64,000 nt of DNA from Adiantum capillus-veneris. Taxonomy: Eukaryota > Streptophyta > Polypodiopsida > Polypodiales > Pteridaceae. The stretch spans positions 88,512,381 through 88,576,380 of the forward strand of contig CM043957.1 in assembly GCA_014529385.2 (NCBI GenBank). Reading direction: 5' to 3'. Numbering within the stretch: position 1 is the first letter of the stretch; each line of letters starts with the position of its first letter. The position numbers and the translations under genes were made by a program. Of this stretch, positions 55,433 to 64,000 are shown one piece after another. Below the pieces are notes generated by a model that worked only from the letters and a program-made list of their open reading frames with translations, did not search any database and was not told the DNA's origin.

Positions 55433-56721
55433 CTAGGCAAAATCAGCAATAACATGAATTTTGTCTATATCAGTAGCTATGCCATTTTTAGACACTATAT
55501 GTCCAAGAATTTTTCCTTGTCTCCCCATGAATGTGCACTTCTCAGGATTTAAGCAAATCCTATAAAGTCTACATTTTTCGAATACATTTTTGACGTGTTC
55601 AAAATGATCAGCTCGGATTGATGAATGTACACATAGATCATCCATATATACTTCAAAGAATTTCCTAAGATATTCCTTAAAAGCCTGGCTCATCAATCTT
55701 TGAAAGGTGGCAGGAGCATAAGTTAACCCAAAAGGCAAAACCCGATAAGCAAAAATACCCCATTCTGTTGCAAAGGCAATTTTATGTTGATCTTTTGGGT
55801 CAACCAAAAGTTGATTGTATCCCAAAAAGCCATCTAAAAAGCTGTAAGCTTCTTTACCTGCAACTCGTTCTAAAACATGCTTAGTGATAGAAAGAGGAAA
55901 TTTGTCTCTAAAATGGTAGCTGCATTCACTTTCTTAAGGTTGACGCACACTCGTAATTTTCTATTTTTCTTGGGTACTACCACAATTGGAGACACCCAAT
56001 CTGTGTGTTCAATTTCATAAATGAATTCAGCCTCCCTTAGCTTTTCAATCTCTTCTTTGATCTTCCTAGCAAATGTTTCATTGTATATGTATGGCCTTTG
56101 TCTACTTGGTTTTTCATCATCTCTCATGGGTATGATATGTTGACAGATTTTTGGATCAACACCCTTGAGATCCTTGTAAGACCAAGCAAAGATATCTTGG
56201 TATTCTTTCAGTAAGCTTAACAAAAGCCCTTCTTCTTCTTCCGTAAGGTCATTTGCAATGTAGGCTGATCTAGGCTCTTCTCCTGGTTCGGCCAAATCTA
56301 TTCTTTTTGTGTTCTTAGGCCCTTCGTAGGACTCGTTGTGTTTTTGTAGTTCTCTAACAAGTTGTTCAACTATGATTTTTTGATCTTGGAGAGTATATTT
56401 CTTGTAATGGGATGGAACACTCATTACATCTTTACCATCTTCTTCTGTTGTTTCCATTTCGGTCGTATATATCTCCTTTAGATCTTTTTTCAACTCTTGA
56501 TATTTCTTTTTTCGTTCGACTCTTGTCATGGTTGAATCCTTGTCATGGTTTTTAGGTTTTGCTTGAGTTTCCGTTCTCGTTTTTCTCAATGTTTTCGACA
56601 TTCCTGGATTTTCCATTGAAGGATATCTGCCAATGATTTTGTCCTTGACACAATCATGTGCATCTATCTGCATCAAGAACTGTGTTTTACTGGAGACTGA
56701 CAACATACCTCTAGCTTTCAA
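55433..56721 (-). pseudogene. Element E reverse transcriptase in two pieces
   Basis: 56721-55870 has a basic linker and the RT fingers (TDWVSPIVVVPKKNRKLRVC, KKVNAATI). A frameshift near 55880 follows. 55825-55433 continues with GYNQLLVDPKDQHKIAFATE, PFGLTYAPATFQRLM and the catalytic box Y-M-D-D (VYMDDLCVHSS), then KILGHIVSKNGI. Both catalytic Asp residues remain. Confidence 0.85.
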
Positions 56722-57212
56722 ATTTCTAGTGTCTCTTTTTTGTCTATACCATTTCTGTCTTCTTGAAAGTCAAAAAACTTTTCCTCCCCTCCTTTCATGA
56801 GTAGCTTAGCTCTCACATGTTCCTTTTCCGACCCCGAATCATCTGAGATAGCTGAGTGTTCTTCTAACTCGTCTGCTGCATCATAGTAGAGGTCTGAAAA
56901 GACTTGTTGAGCTTTCATCAAGTCCTTGGGTTCCTGAATTTCGTCTTCAATGTGGAGGGTTGAGATCATTTGTATGGGAATTATGTCATAATCGTCTTCA
57001 TTGCAAAATTGAGTACGCATAGACGTATTTACACATACATCCATTGTTGCTAAAATTTGAGTCCACTCAAATGGCTCAAACAAATGCTCGGGAAAGGGTT
57101 CAGGTACATAAGCTTCATCCGTGCAATCCCTTTTTAAGATAAATTCTTCTCTTTTTAAACTCCCATTTCTGAAGCTCCACACATCTAAATAGGAGTGTCT
57201 TTGTTCAACCAA
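56718..57212 (-). pseudogene. Element E acidic linker between protease and RT
   Basis: 164 codons with GSLKREEFILKRD, WTQILATMDVCVNTSM, and an acidic tail (DLYYDAADELEEHSAISDDS). Homologous to 10637-11077 of C. It lies between PR and RT and has no known fold; it might be a protease-released spacer. Confidence 0.7.
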
Positions 57213-57327
57213 GATAGAAGCTTAGTTTCAGCCAAAGAGACCAAATCGAACTCTTGTATGGGCATTTTCATGACATCTCTATAAGTGTGATCTTTTAAAT
57301 TAACCCTTGTTATTGATCCCACTTGCT

Positions 57328-57771
57328 TCAAGTACAGATAATTGTTTCCCCAATCTTGGTTGAGTTGTACTTGTCACATGAAAGGTCTTTCCAATATGAT
57401 TTTTTAATTGAGCTTCTTTCTATGGAAAAAGTGTGTTGATATTCAATCCCACGGGAATTAACTATCACTTTTTTAAGCAGTCCTAAGGGTCTTTCAATGT
57501 GTCCATCAGCCAATTGCAATTTCATTCGAGTTTGTTTAATGGTTGGTTGTTCCCAGGATTCCCATACTGTTTTTGTGGCTATGGCTATGCCTGCCCCACT
57601 ATCCAATATTGCCATGGTTTCTATGTCATTATATTTCACTGGAAGGGTTATGTTTCCTTCTTTTCCTTTGTAGTATTCTCCAACTTTCATTGGAACAGAT
57701 CGAATCTCTTTGTTGTCCATTTCGTGTTTCAGTTTTCCCAATTTTTTTACGATTAGCCCCGTTATTCTCAC
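57328..57771 (-). pseudogene. Element E protease (first, canonical position)
   Basis: Retropepsin with TLPVKYNDIETMAILDSGAG (D-S-G-A-G), IATKTVWESWEQP and ERPLGLLKKVIVNS. A frameshift after HTFSI removes the closing ILGRP motif from this register. Close match to C 11225-11650. Confidence 0.85.
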
Positions 57772-57783
57772 CTTCTCTAGGGT

Positions 57784-58050
57784 TTATTGTAGATCATTCC
57801 ATAGATATGGCCCGATTTTCAATAGTTCTCCCAAAGGAAGAGTGCATTGGATGGGTGTAGACATGATTGAATGAATGTTCTCTACTTCTAGGGTTTGTTC
57901 CGCTCTTTTTACTTGAGTGGTCTTACACACTATGGATTCATCCTCGTTATCTCCCAAGTAAGAGGGTAGTGTTTTCAAGGTCAATGGTTTAGACATCTCT
58001 GAAGCTTCAAATTCGCAATCCCCATACAAGGATTTTACATCCATGTCCAT
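57784..58050 (-). pseudogene. Element E gag-protease linker
   Basis: 88 open codons (MDMDVKSLYGDCEFEASEMS start), acidic, between the gag frame and protease. No known domain; comparable in place to 35110-35643 of D. Confidence 0.6.
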
Positions 58051-58051
58051 A

Positions 58052-59287
58052 TCATGAGGTAGATTGTCTAACCAAACTTCCTCTATAACGAGCTGACTTC
58101 ACAGTTAGGCTCCCATCATTGATCTCTCTAACTTTTTTCCATAAGTGTCCTGGCCAGTCTTCTTCTACAAATGGAATTCCGTCTAAGGCATCTTCGCTGT
58201 CCGGCACTATAAGTTCTGGCTCCTTTGTTTCAAGGTGGGGTTCTACCACCACTTCGGATTTTTCTTTATTGTCTCTTACCACAAGCTCCTTAGGTTTTGC
58301 CATACTTCCGAGCTTGGGTTTTTGTTTTCCCAGCAACTCCTGCATGATTCTTACCAAATTTTGATAAGATTCAAGCTTAGTTGCTTCCATGTCTGGAGAA
58401 GGATAGTTTTTCCATTTGTTTTTCATGTTTTGACCTGCTTTAAGTCCCTCTTGGTAGGCTTCCAAGGCTGCATTAATAGGCTCAAAAATTTTGTCAACCA
58501 AAATTGATCCTCCAAATTTCACAATGGTTTCCTTGATTTCGCTTCCAGTTTCTTTCACCTTTTTCTGGAATAGCTTCTTTGCTTTCTCCTCGATTTCAGC
58601 CGTTTTTTTCTGTTTCCTCATCTCATACCTTTTGTTTCTACTTCGTTTGGTCTTTTGAGAGGAAATTTTTGTATTTTCTGAATCATCAGAGGAGTTATGT
58701 TTGTTTTTCTTAGCCTGGGCTCTGGTGATTACCTTGATTGGAACAATCGGTTCACTCTCAAATGAGCTACTAGGTATCACGTGGACTACGTTTACTACTG
58801 TTTTACCCTTGTTTAAAGGATTTTTTGGACAATCTTTCGGGAAGTGTCCTCCCTTTTTGCAACATTGTATGCAATAAGCTTCAACTGGCTTGAGGCTCTT
58901 GTCAGGCTCTGGACATTCATTTTTCCAATGATAATTTGCACCACAGTTATGACGGTTTCCAGTTCTTGGCTTAATCATGGGTCTTACCATAAGAGGTTTG
59001 ACACTTTGATTAACCACATAGTACATTGGTGCAAGCTTTGGTGTAGCATAAGTCACAAGTCCTTCCATTGGTGGTGGGTATGAATTATACCAATCTCCTT
59101 CTACCATTACTGTAGATGGACTAGGCTCAGCATAGGGTGTAACAGAGACTAGTGCTTGTTCATCTATGACTCCCTCTGGATGCATGTACTTTACAGGCAC
59201 TGCATTATGTCCCGGATATGGAGGTTGTTGACCCAACACGGGTTGAGGTCTTTCCATTCCCATCGGTGATCTTTGAGCTGGGGCCAT
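58052..59287 (-). CDS. Element E gag C-terminal half: zinc knuckles and coiled coil
   Basis: 411 open codons. Pro-rich start (residues 1-80); a first knuckle-like CGANYHWKNEC near 124 with its first Cys lost; a second CIQCCKKGGHFPKDC near 140-154 with one extra residue in the usual CX2CX4HX4C; a Lys-rich nuclear-localisation-like stretch (KTKRSRNKRYEMRKQKK); then a helical, coiled-coil-like part (190-320) and an acidic tail. It would bind element RNA as nucleocapsid. It lies in a different piece from the capsid, separated by a stop just upstream at 59294. Confidence 0.75.
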   Translation of the reverse strand: MAPAQRSPMGMERPQPVLGQQPPYPGHNAVPVKYMHPEGVIDEQALVSVTPYAEPSPSTVMVEGDWYNSYPPPMEGLVTYATPKLAPMYYVVNQSVKPLMVRPMIKPRTGNRHNCGANYHWKNECPEPDKSLKPVEAYCIQCCKKGGHFPKDCPKNPLNKGKTVVNVVHVIPSSSFESEPIVPIKVITRAQAKKNKHNSSDDSENTKISSQKTKRSRNKRYEMRKQKKTAEIEEKAKKLFQKKVKETGSEIKETIVKFGGSILVDKIFEPINAALEAYQEGLKAGQNMKNKWKNYPSPDMEATKLESYQNLVRIMQELLGKQKPKLGSMAKPKELVVRDNKEKSEVVVEPHLETKEPELIVPDSEDALDGIPFVEEDWPGHLWKKVREINDGSLTVKSARYRGSLVRQSTS

Positions 59288-59293
59288 GTTAGG

Positions 59294-60055
59294 CTAATAT
59301 CTGTACATGGGTTGTCCTTGTGGCCTCATAGGCACGTATTGAACATTCCCATCATACTTTGGTCGATAATAGTACTCATTGGTCTCATGGTTGGTCCATT
59401 TACCCTCGATTGCACACCATTTATGCGGCTTAATTGGTTGTCCCTCTTGAGGTATCCCTTGTCCTGGTCCTCTCATAGGTGCTTTTTGCATGTTATTCAT
59501 CATGTCATTCATCCTTTTGAGCATGTCTTCTATGATTGAAAGTGGTGCTGCAGCAGCCGTTCTCACTTGAGCTGGTTTAGTGGATGTTGTTTTCTCACTT
59601 TGGTTATCTTTAGGGACATCTTCTTCGTTGAAAATATCACAATTGTCTCCTAAATCAATAGCATCTGACACACACTCTTTTAGGGTTGTATGCTTCTTGC
59701 TATACATTGTAGCATGAAGTTCTTTGTTTAACAGTTCCTTTAGAAACAATGATACTATTCGTTCTTCAACATGTATTTCTAGCTCTGGACATCTGGCAAT
59801 GCATTGTTTCATTCGAGCTGCACAATCCCTAACAGACACATCTTGTTTCTGTTTAAAACTGTAGATTTGAGCTACCGTATTGTGTTTGATCCCCGTTTTG
59901 GAACAAGTAGCTACAAATCCTTGAGCTAAGGTATTTAAGTCCATGATCGACCTTGGTGGAATGTTTTGGAACCATATTAATGCTTTTCCTTCTAATGTCA
60001 TTCCAAATCCCTCGAATTGAGTATGGAAATCGAATATGGATTCTGCTCTTAGCAC
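59294..60055 (-). CDS. Element E gag capsid piece
   Basis: 253 open codons with the Ty3-type capsid C-terminal pattern: HTQFEGFGMTLEGKALIWFQ, GFVATCSKTGIK, SFKQKQDVSVRDCAARMKQC, SLFLKELLNKELHATMYSKK, then a Met/Pro/Gln-rich tail. The N-terminal capsid part is in the preceding piece (60315-60070) with VDLGIPMTS, a stop apart. Corresponds to 21788-22084 of C. Confidence 0.75.
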   Translation of the reverse strand: MLRAESIFDFHTQFEGFGMTLEGKALIWFQNIPPRSIMDLNTLAQGFVATCSKTGIKHNTVAQIYSFKQKQDVSVRDCAARMKQCIARCPELEIHVEERIVSLFLKELLNKELHATMYSKKHTTLKECVSDAIDLGDNCDIFNEEDVPKDNQSEKTTSTKPAQVRTAAAAPLSIIEDMLKRMNDMMNNMQKAPMRGPGQGIPQEGQPIKPHKWCAIEGKWTNHETNEYYYRPKYDGNVQYVPMRPQGQPMYRY

Positions 60056-60262
60056 TTGCTTAAATCTTGCTAACTGGTCATAGGGATCCCCAGATCCACT
60101 GTATTTTCTGACCCATTTCTGAAAATCAAATGGTCTGACACGTCTCTTTGGTTCAACTCCCGGTCTTCTAGCAGTTGGTCCCGTTTCGAGTCCTTCAAAC
60201 CAATCCGTTGGAAATAGTGACTCATGTAGCCCTGGACTGGCTTTAGTGTCACCCGGTTTTCT

Positions 60263-61123
60263 TCATGATGAGGTTGTTTCTGGTTTCTTAACATTACTCT
60301 CAGAAGATCTCTCATGGTATTCTTCTCTTGGAATAGTTTCTGGTCCTTGGCCCAATATCCAATCCCTTATGGAGTATCCTTGGTATTTGGTTTGTTCCAC
60401 CTCCTCAGGAGTGATCATAACAAAGTTGTTGTTATAACAATCCCTAAACAAGTAGGTTGGTAGATCTGTTGAACCCTTATCTTTGATCTTGAAGATATAG
60501 ATGATCTTCATGGGTGTTAATTGTCTTGATTTGGCATGCAAAGTCCACAGAAGATCCTTGACGTTTCTATCCTCCCAACAATAGATTCCGATCCTAGGAT
60601 TGTCTACACTAAGCCGTTTCAAAGGCTTCAGATCAACTTGATCGTATCCCTCGAAATATAATGTTGGTGGTCCTTCTTTTGCTGCCATATCTGAAATTAT
60701 GGTGTTTACTTCTAACCCCCATTTGTCTATCACGTCAGGGTTTTCAACTTGTAAATACTGAGTTTGGTTTCTATCCATGTACATTTTTCCTTGTTTGTTT
60801 GCCCTGATGTCCTCTTCAAACTCAATACCATGGTCATCAATGCGAATAACATACTCTTCGTTGGTGTCCAGGTAAACCTGAGCTCCATGGCAATTTGTCT
60901 TATAAAATGAGAGTATATGCTTGTAGCACACTGTCGGTCCAGTTTCTGAGTGAGTCGAATAGAAAGACATTTCAGATGTTGAATCTGAAAAAGTGTCTGA
61001 GACTTCTTCAAGGATAGTGTGCAAGGGATTTCCTTGATTCACACTCTCTTCGATGGATACTCTATTGGAGGTTTCTTCAAATATGCCTTGGTTTCCTAGT
61101 ATACGACCAAATCTAAGGTTCAT
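60263..61123 (-). CDS. Element E first frame, MxLRSGR type, 286 codons
   Basis: It begins MNLRFGRILG, has a Ser/Glu-rich acidic stretch (TILEEVSDTFSDS), and then a folded-looking region of about 190 residues: KTNCHGAQVYLDTNEEYVIR, QVENPDVIDKWGLEVN, IGIYCWEDRNVKDLLW, MKIIYIFKIKDKGSTDL. Element C has a related, degraded segment (22694-23059), so the region is conserved between elements. No domain recognised. It precedes the capsid in the usual gag place and may be a matrix-like N-terminal gag domain; that is inference. Confidence 0.65.
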   Translation of the reverse strand: MNLRFGRILGNQGIFEETSNRVSIEESVNQGNPLHTILEEVSDTFSDSTSEMSFYSTHSETGPTVCYKHILSFYKTNCHGAQVYLDTNEEYVIRIDDHGIEFEEDIRANKQGKMYMDRNQTQYLQVENPDVIDKWGLEVNTIISDMAAKEGPPTLYFEGYDQVDLKPLKRLSVDNPRIGIYCWEDRNVKDLLWTLHAKSRQLTPMKIIYIFKIKDKGSTDLPTYLFRDCYNNNFVMITPEEVEQTKYQGYSIRDWILGQGPETIPREEYHERSSESNVKKPETTSS

Positions 61124-63092
61124 ATAGACTTGTGAAGCCCTGGATAGAGTACTTACCGTCGAATTGACTTGTTATCAACTTTTTCCACTTGACTTGATTG
61201 CAACTTCTGTCAAGCGGCCGATTCCTTGTCTGCAACCTGATTCTTGTATCAATTTTGATCAAGTTAGCTATTCTTTCACAAAGACTGTGTAGTTTTAGCT
61301 ACGTATTATGATTGGTCTATGTGGATCACTTCAAATCGAGCTATGGGAGTCAGCAATTGAGACTCTCATATTCCACTTTTGCAAAAAAATCAAAGGACTA
61401 ATCTGCAGCTTGAAAACTGAGTGAACATGTACCAATTTGGATCCGATTGAACCCAAAATTTGCCCGTTGGCCTTGTATAATGTTGGTCTAATAGTGTACA
61501 AGTTCAAAAGTCAAAATTGGTGTCTCTGTGTAGCAGTAGTAAATAATCACGATTATTTACTTTTCTCAATTTTTTGCACTTTTTGGCTTGGTTTGTCAAG
61601 TGTACAACCTGTTAAGATCCTTGGACAAGTTTCACTAAATTTGGACAAAATTTGTCCAAGTTTATCAATTGTTTCGTGTCCGCAGACTCGGTTTTCAAGA
61701 ATCTGGCTTAAGTCTCACTTTTGTGATCCGAATTTCACCAACATTGATTTGTGTGGTCTACTTGATATGCTTGACCTTGTGGTATACTCAAATGTGCAAA
61801 ATTATCAATTTTTGAAGCAGATGTAAATAATCGTGATTATTTACTCCAACTAATTTTTTATAATTTTTTGTCCCAACCTTGACATAGATCTATTAAGCAC
61901 CTCTACTTAAGGTCTCTAGCCAAGTTCCATCAAGTTTGGATAATTTTTGGTTCAAATGGTCATCAGTTTTGTGTCCGTAGACTGACTGCAAATTTGGTCA
62001 CAGTTTTCAATCCAATGGTCCAAATCTTACCAAATTTGATTTGTGGGCTTATTATAACATGGTAAAGCTAGCGGTATGCTAACTTGGTTAAAAATGTTGA
62101 AAAATGAGACAGATGTAAATATTTACGATTATTTATATCTAGAAAATTTTTGCATCTTTTTTTTCAACTGAGCATGTACACATGTCTATCACATCAATAT
62201 AAGCCTATGAATTAATTTTCATTGAGTTTGAACAAAAAATTTCCCAATTTACACTCAAGTTCGTGAAAGTCACTACAAACTTTAGTTTTTACCCATTTTC
62301 TAGTCAATTTGGTGATCCAAATTCTATTTGCCTTTACAAAAGTTATTTGTACACATGCAATGAGTTACCGGTATCAACCTTCGTCAGTTTTGAGCTGAAA
62401 GTAAATAATCATGATTATTTACTTTAGGCCCAAAATGAACACTTTTTTGCACTTTTTCAATGGATAGTCTTTTCATGAGCTATTTTAAGCCTATGAATCA
62501 AGTCAAAACTTAATTTGGCCTAAAATGTCAAGAAAAAGTAAATAATCTGAGTTTTTGCAAACTCTTGAAATTTTTACCTCGATGTGTTCTTAAGCTTACC
62601 CACTGGTTCATACAACTTTTAAGCATACTCTCCAGTCGGATTGAGTGATTGACAGTCTTTTCATGCTATTTCTAGTCGTAGACCTGAAATTCTGCAACTT
62701 CAAATAACAACTCACAATGATTCCTTCAGAGAGAGCAATGTTCTAGAATCGACTTTCACCTTAGATTCTACTTACTCTACTCCTAGGTTCTACTGCAATG
62801 CGGTTGTGGAAAGTGTCCAGAAACACTCGTTTTTCTTGTTTTTATGGTTTTGTGAGCCTTGATCTTAAGACTTGTCTAGTCCATCAATCATTCTCAAAAT
62901 CCTATCCTAGTTGTACAATCCTAAAGGTACTCAGCAAGTACGATTACTTCCAAGCACCTCCACAGCAAAAGACGATAATCTTAAGCTATGCGGTTTCTAC
63001 AAAGAAAGTTATTACTCTAGGAGATCCTAGAGGAAGTTAAAGGATAACTTCACAAGACACTCGTGTTTTTCCCTAGTTTAGGTCTCTTCGAT
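61124..63092 (-). repeat. Element E leader with ~287-bp spaced palindromes
   Basis: 2-kb noncoding leader. AAATAATCRCGATTATTT-type palindromes lie at 61539-61560, 61823-61844, 62114-62135 (degenerate) and 62401-62422, with spacings of 284, 291 and 287. A half-copy starts at 62538. Between them, blocks recur in order (TTTTTGCACTTTTT; CAAGTTTGGA...; TGTCCGCAGACT / TGTCCGTAGACT; ACCAAATTTGATTTGTG), so these are diverged ~287-bp tandem units. No gene supported. Confidence 0.8.
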
Positions 63093-63109
63093 CCCCGGCA
63101 ACGGTGCCA
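63093..63109 (-). other. Primer-binding site of element E (tRNA-Asp)
   Basis: Minus strand TGGCACCGTTGCCGGGG; 16 of 17 bases match the plant tRNA-Asp complement. Two bases inside the LTR. Confidence 0.9.
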
Positions 63110-63111
63110 AA

Positions 63112-64000
63112 TGTGGGATGGGTGTCTAACCTCACTCCTATCTTATTGCAGATTAGCAAGAACCACAATTAAATTGTCAATCCATGGGACGAAGTTGACT
63201 CGACTAGTGTATAGAGGCTACAAGAGGTTGTCAATCTTTTGGAAAACAACAAACAACTCGCATCTAACTCAAGCTACACTCAAGTGACTGAAATCACCAA
63301 AAGCCAATCGCTCATTGGCAAACAAATCACATGCGTTACAGCATCAAATGACATCCAAATGTAACGAAACTTCTAGGACAAGTTTATAAAACCTAAGCAC
63401 ACATGCTTATGGTTTCAAATCCCACTTTAGGTCAAGTGTAAAAGTCGTGATTATTAACAGCAGTGGATTTTTGACCTAGTCGTTTTCGACCCAGAATGCA
63501 TCTAAATGCTTAGCAATGATACCCCAATATCCCGCCTATACTTAGTTTTTGATTTTGAAGTGTAAATTCCCACTTATGATGAAATTAGGCCGCGGGTCAG
63601 CGACGTCAAAAGCTACGAAATATCGTGAAATGCTTATGTCAATGCGTAGAGCTCTTACCTGCGGTTGCAACGCAACAGACGCGACTGCAATGTGACAACC
63701 GGAGAGGGAATAGGAAGCGCGAGAAGGAGAGAAGTGAGCACCGTTAGCTCACGTTGTGTATTTCATTATCCAAAACTTAAAACTAACTCACAAAAATTGG
63801 CTTTTATACCTTAGCCAAGGTTTTTGGTGGTCAAAACTAATAATCTTTGAGCTCTAACTAAAGATGGGTAAAGACAGGTTGATACAATCTGGAAGCTTAT
63901 AGCCCCAGCTCATCAATTACAAAGTTTATTCGTAAAATAGGAGTTACAATATTCTTGATTTATCGAAATAATAAGTGTTTTTACAATGAGAGCTCCAAAA
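63112..64000 (-). repeat. Element E 5' LTR, truncated by window end
   Basis: TGTGGGATGGG onward, partner of 45235-46149. Position 64000 aligns with 46120, so about 29 bp to the outer end are missing. A TATA motif lies at 63808-63801 (-). Confidence 0.95.
63801..63808 (-). promoter_or_regulatory. TATA box of element E
   Basis: Minus strand TATAAAAGCCAATTTTTGTGA, in the 5' LTR where it would start genomic RNA toward lower coordinates. Confidence 0.6.

Noticed and set aside
61500-62560. The evenly spaced palindromes as a CRISPR array
   Set aside because: The genome is a plant nuclear one; spacing is ~287 bp, not 55-75 bp, and the units are diverged tandem repeats in a retrotransposon leader.

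Overview
The window is a block of nested LTR retrotransposons from a land plant nuclear genome, almost certainly one that is large and repeat-rich. Every recognisable coding stretch is gag, protease (PR), reverse transcriptase (RT), RNase H (RH), integrase (IN) or an accessory frame of a Ty3/Metaviridae element. Primer-binding sites (PBS) match plant initiator-tRNA-Met or tRNA-Asp. I found no convincing host gene, tRNA or rRNA. Species cannot be assigned; the families would suit a fern, lycophyte or seed plant.

Layout. (1) 1-7821 (+): element A, a decayed chromovirus-type copy whose 5' LTR is cut by the window start and whose 3' LTR breaks off at a GA microsatellite. (2) 8640-11723 and 21157-26522 (-): element C, an old tRNA-Asp-primed element that has lost the RT and IN cores. 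It is split by element B. (3) 11724-21156 (+): element B, a near-intact chromovirus with one uninterrupted gag-pol frame and about 1.5% LTR divergence. It is followed directly by a second, truncated internal region, giving an LTR-internal-LTR-internal' tandem. (4) 26523-26836 (-): a gag scrap into which element D (26837-40263, -) inserted, with a perfect 5-bp target duplication GTTGA. D is young by its LTRs but carries several in-frame stops and an integrase lacking its catalytic Glu. (5) 40269-43433: a poorly explained island ending in a PBS and a possible very short LTR (element G). (6) 43434-45234 (-): gag-PR-RT remnant F, interrupted by element E (45235 to about 29 bp beyond the window end, -), a giant element of about 18.8 kb.

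C, D and E share a plan: tRNA-Asp PBS, a first frame starting MxLRSGR, capsid with zinc knuckles, PR with DxGAG, an acidic linker, RT, RH and IN. In D and E this is followed by a second protease-like domain 3' of integrase, a tail with repeated WVPK motifs and a further 3' frame before the polypurine tract.

The most unusual signals are: (a) the second, post-integrase protease-like domain in D and E; (b) near-palindromic modules repeated about every 285 bp in the untranslated leaders of C and E, with a different palindrome in each but the same spacing; and (c) reappearance of the E module, at the same spacing, in the internal gap before E's 3' frame, as though that frame had its own leader. 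All observations are by eye; no alignments or searches were run.
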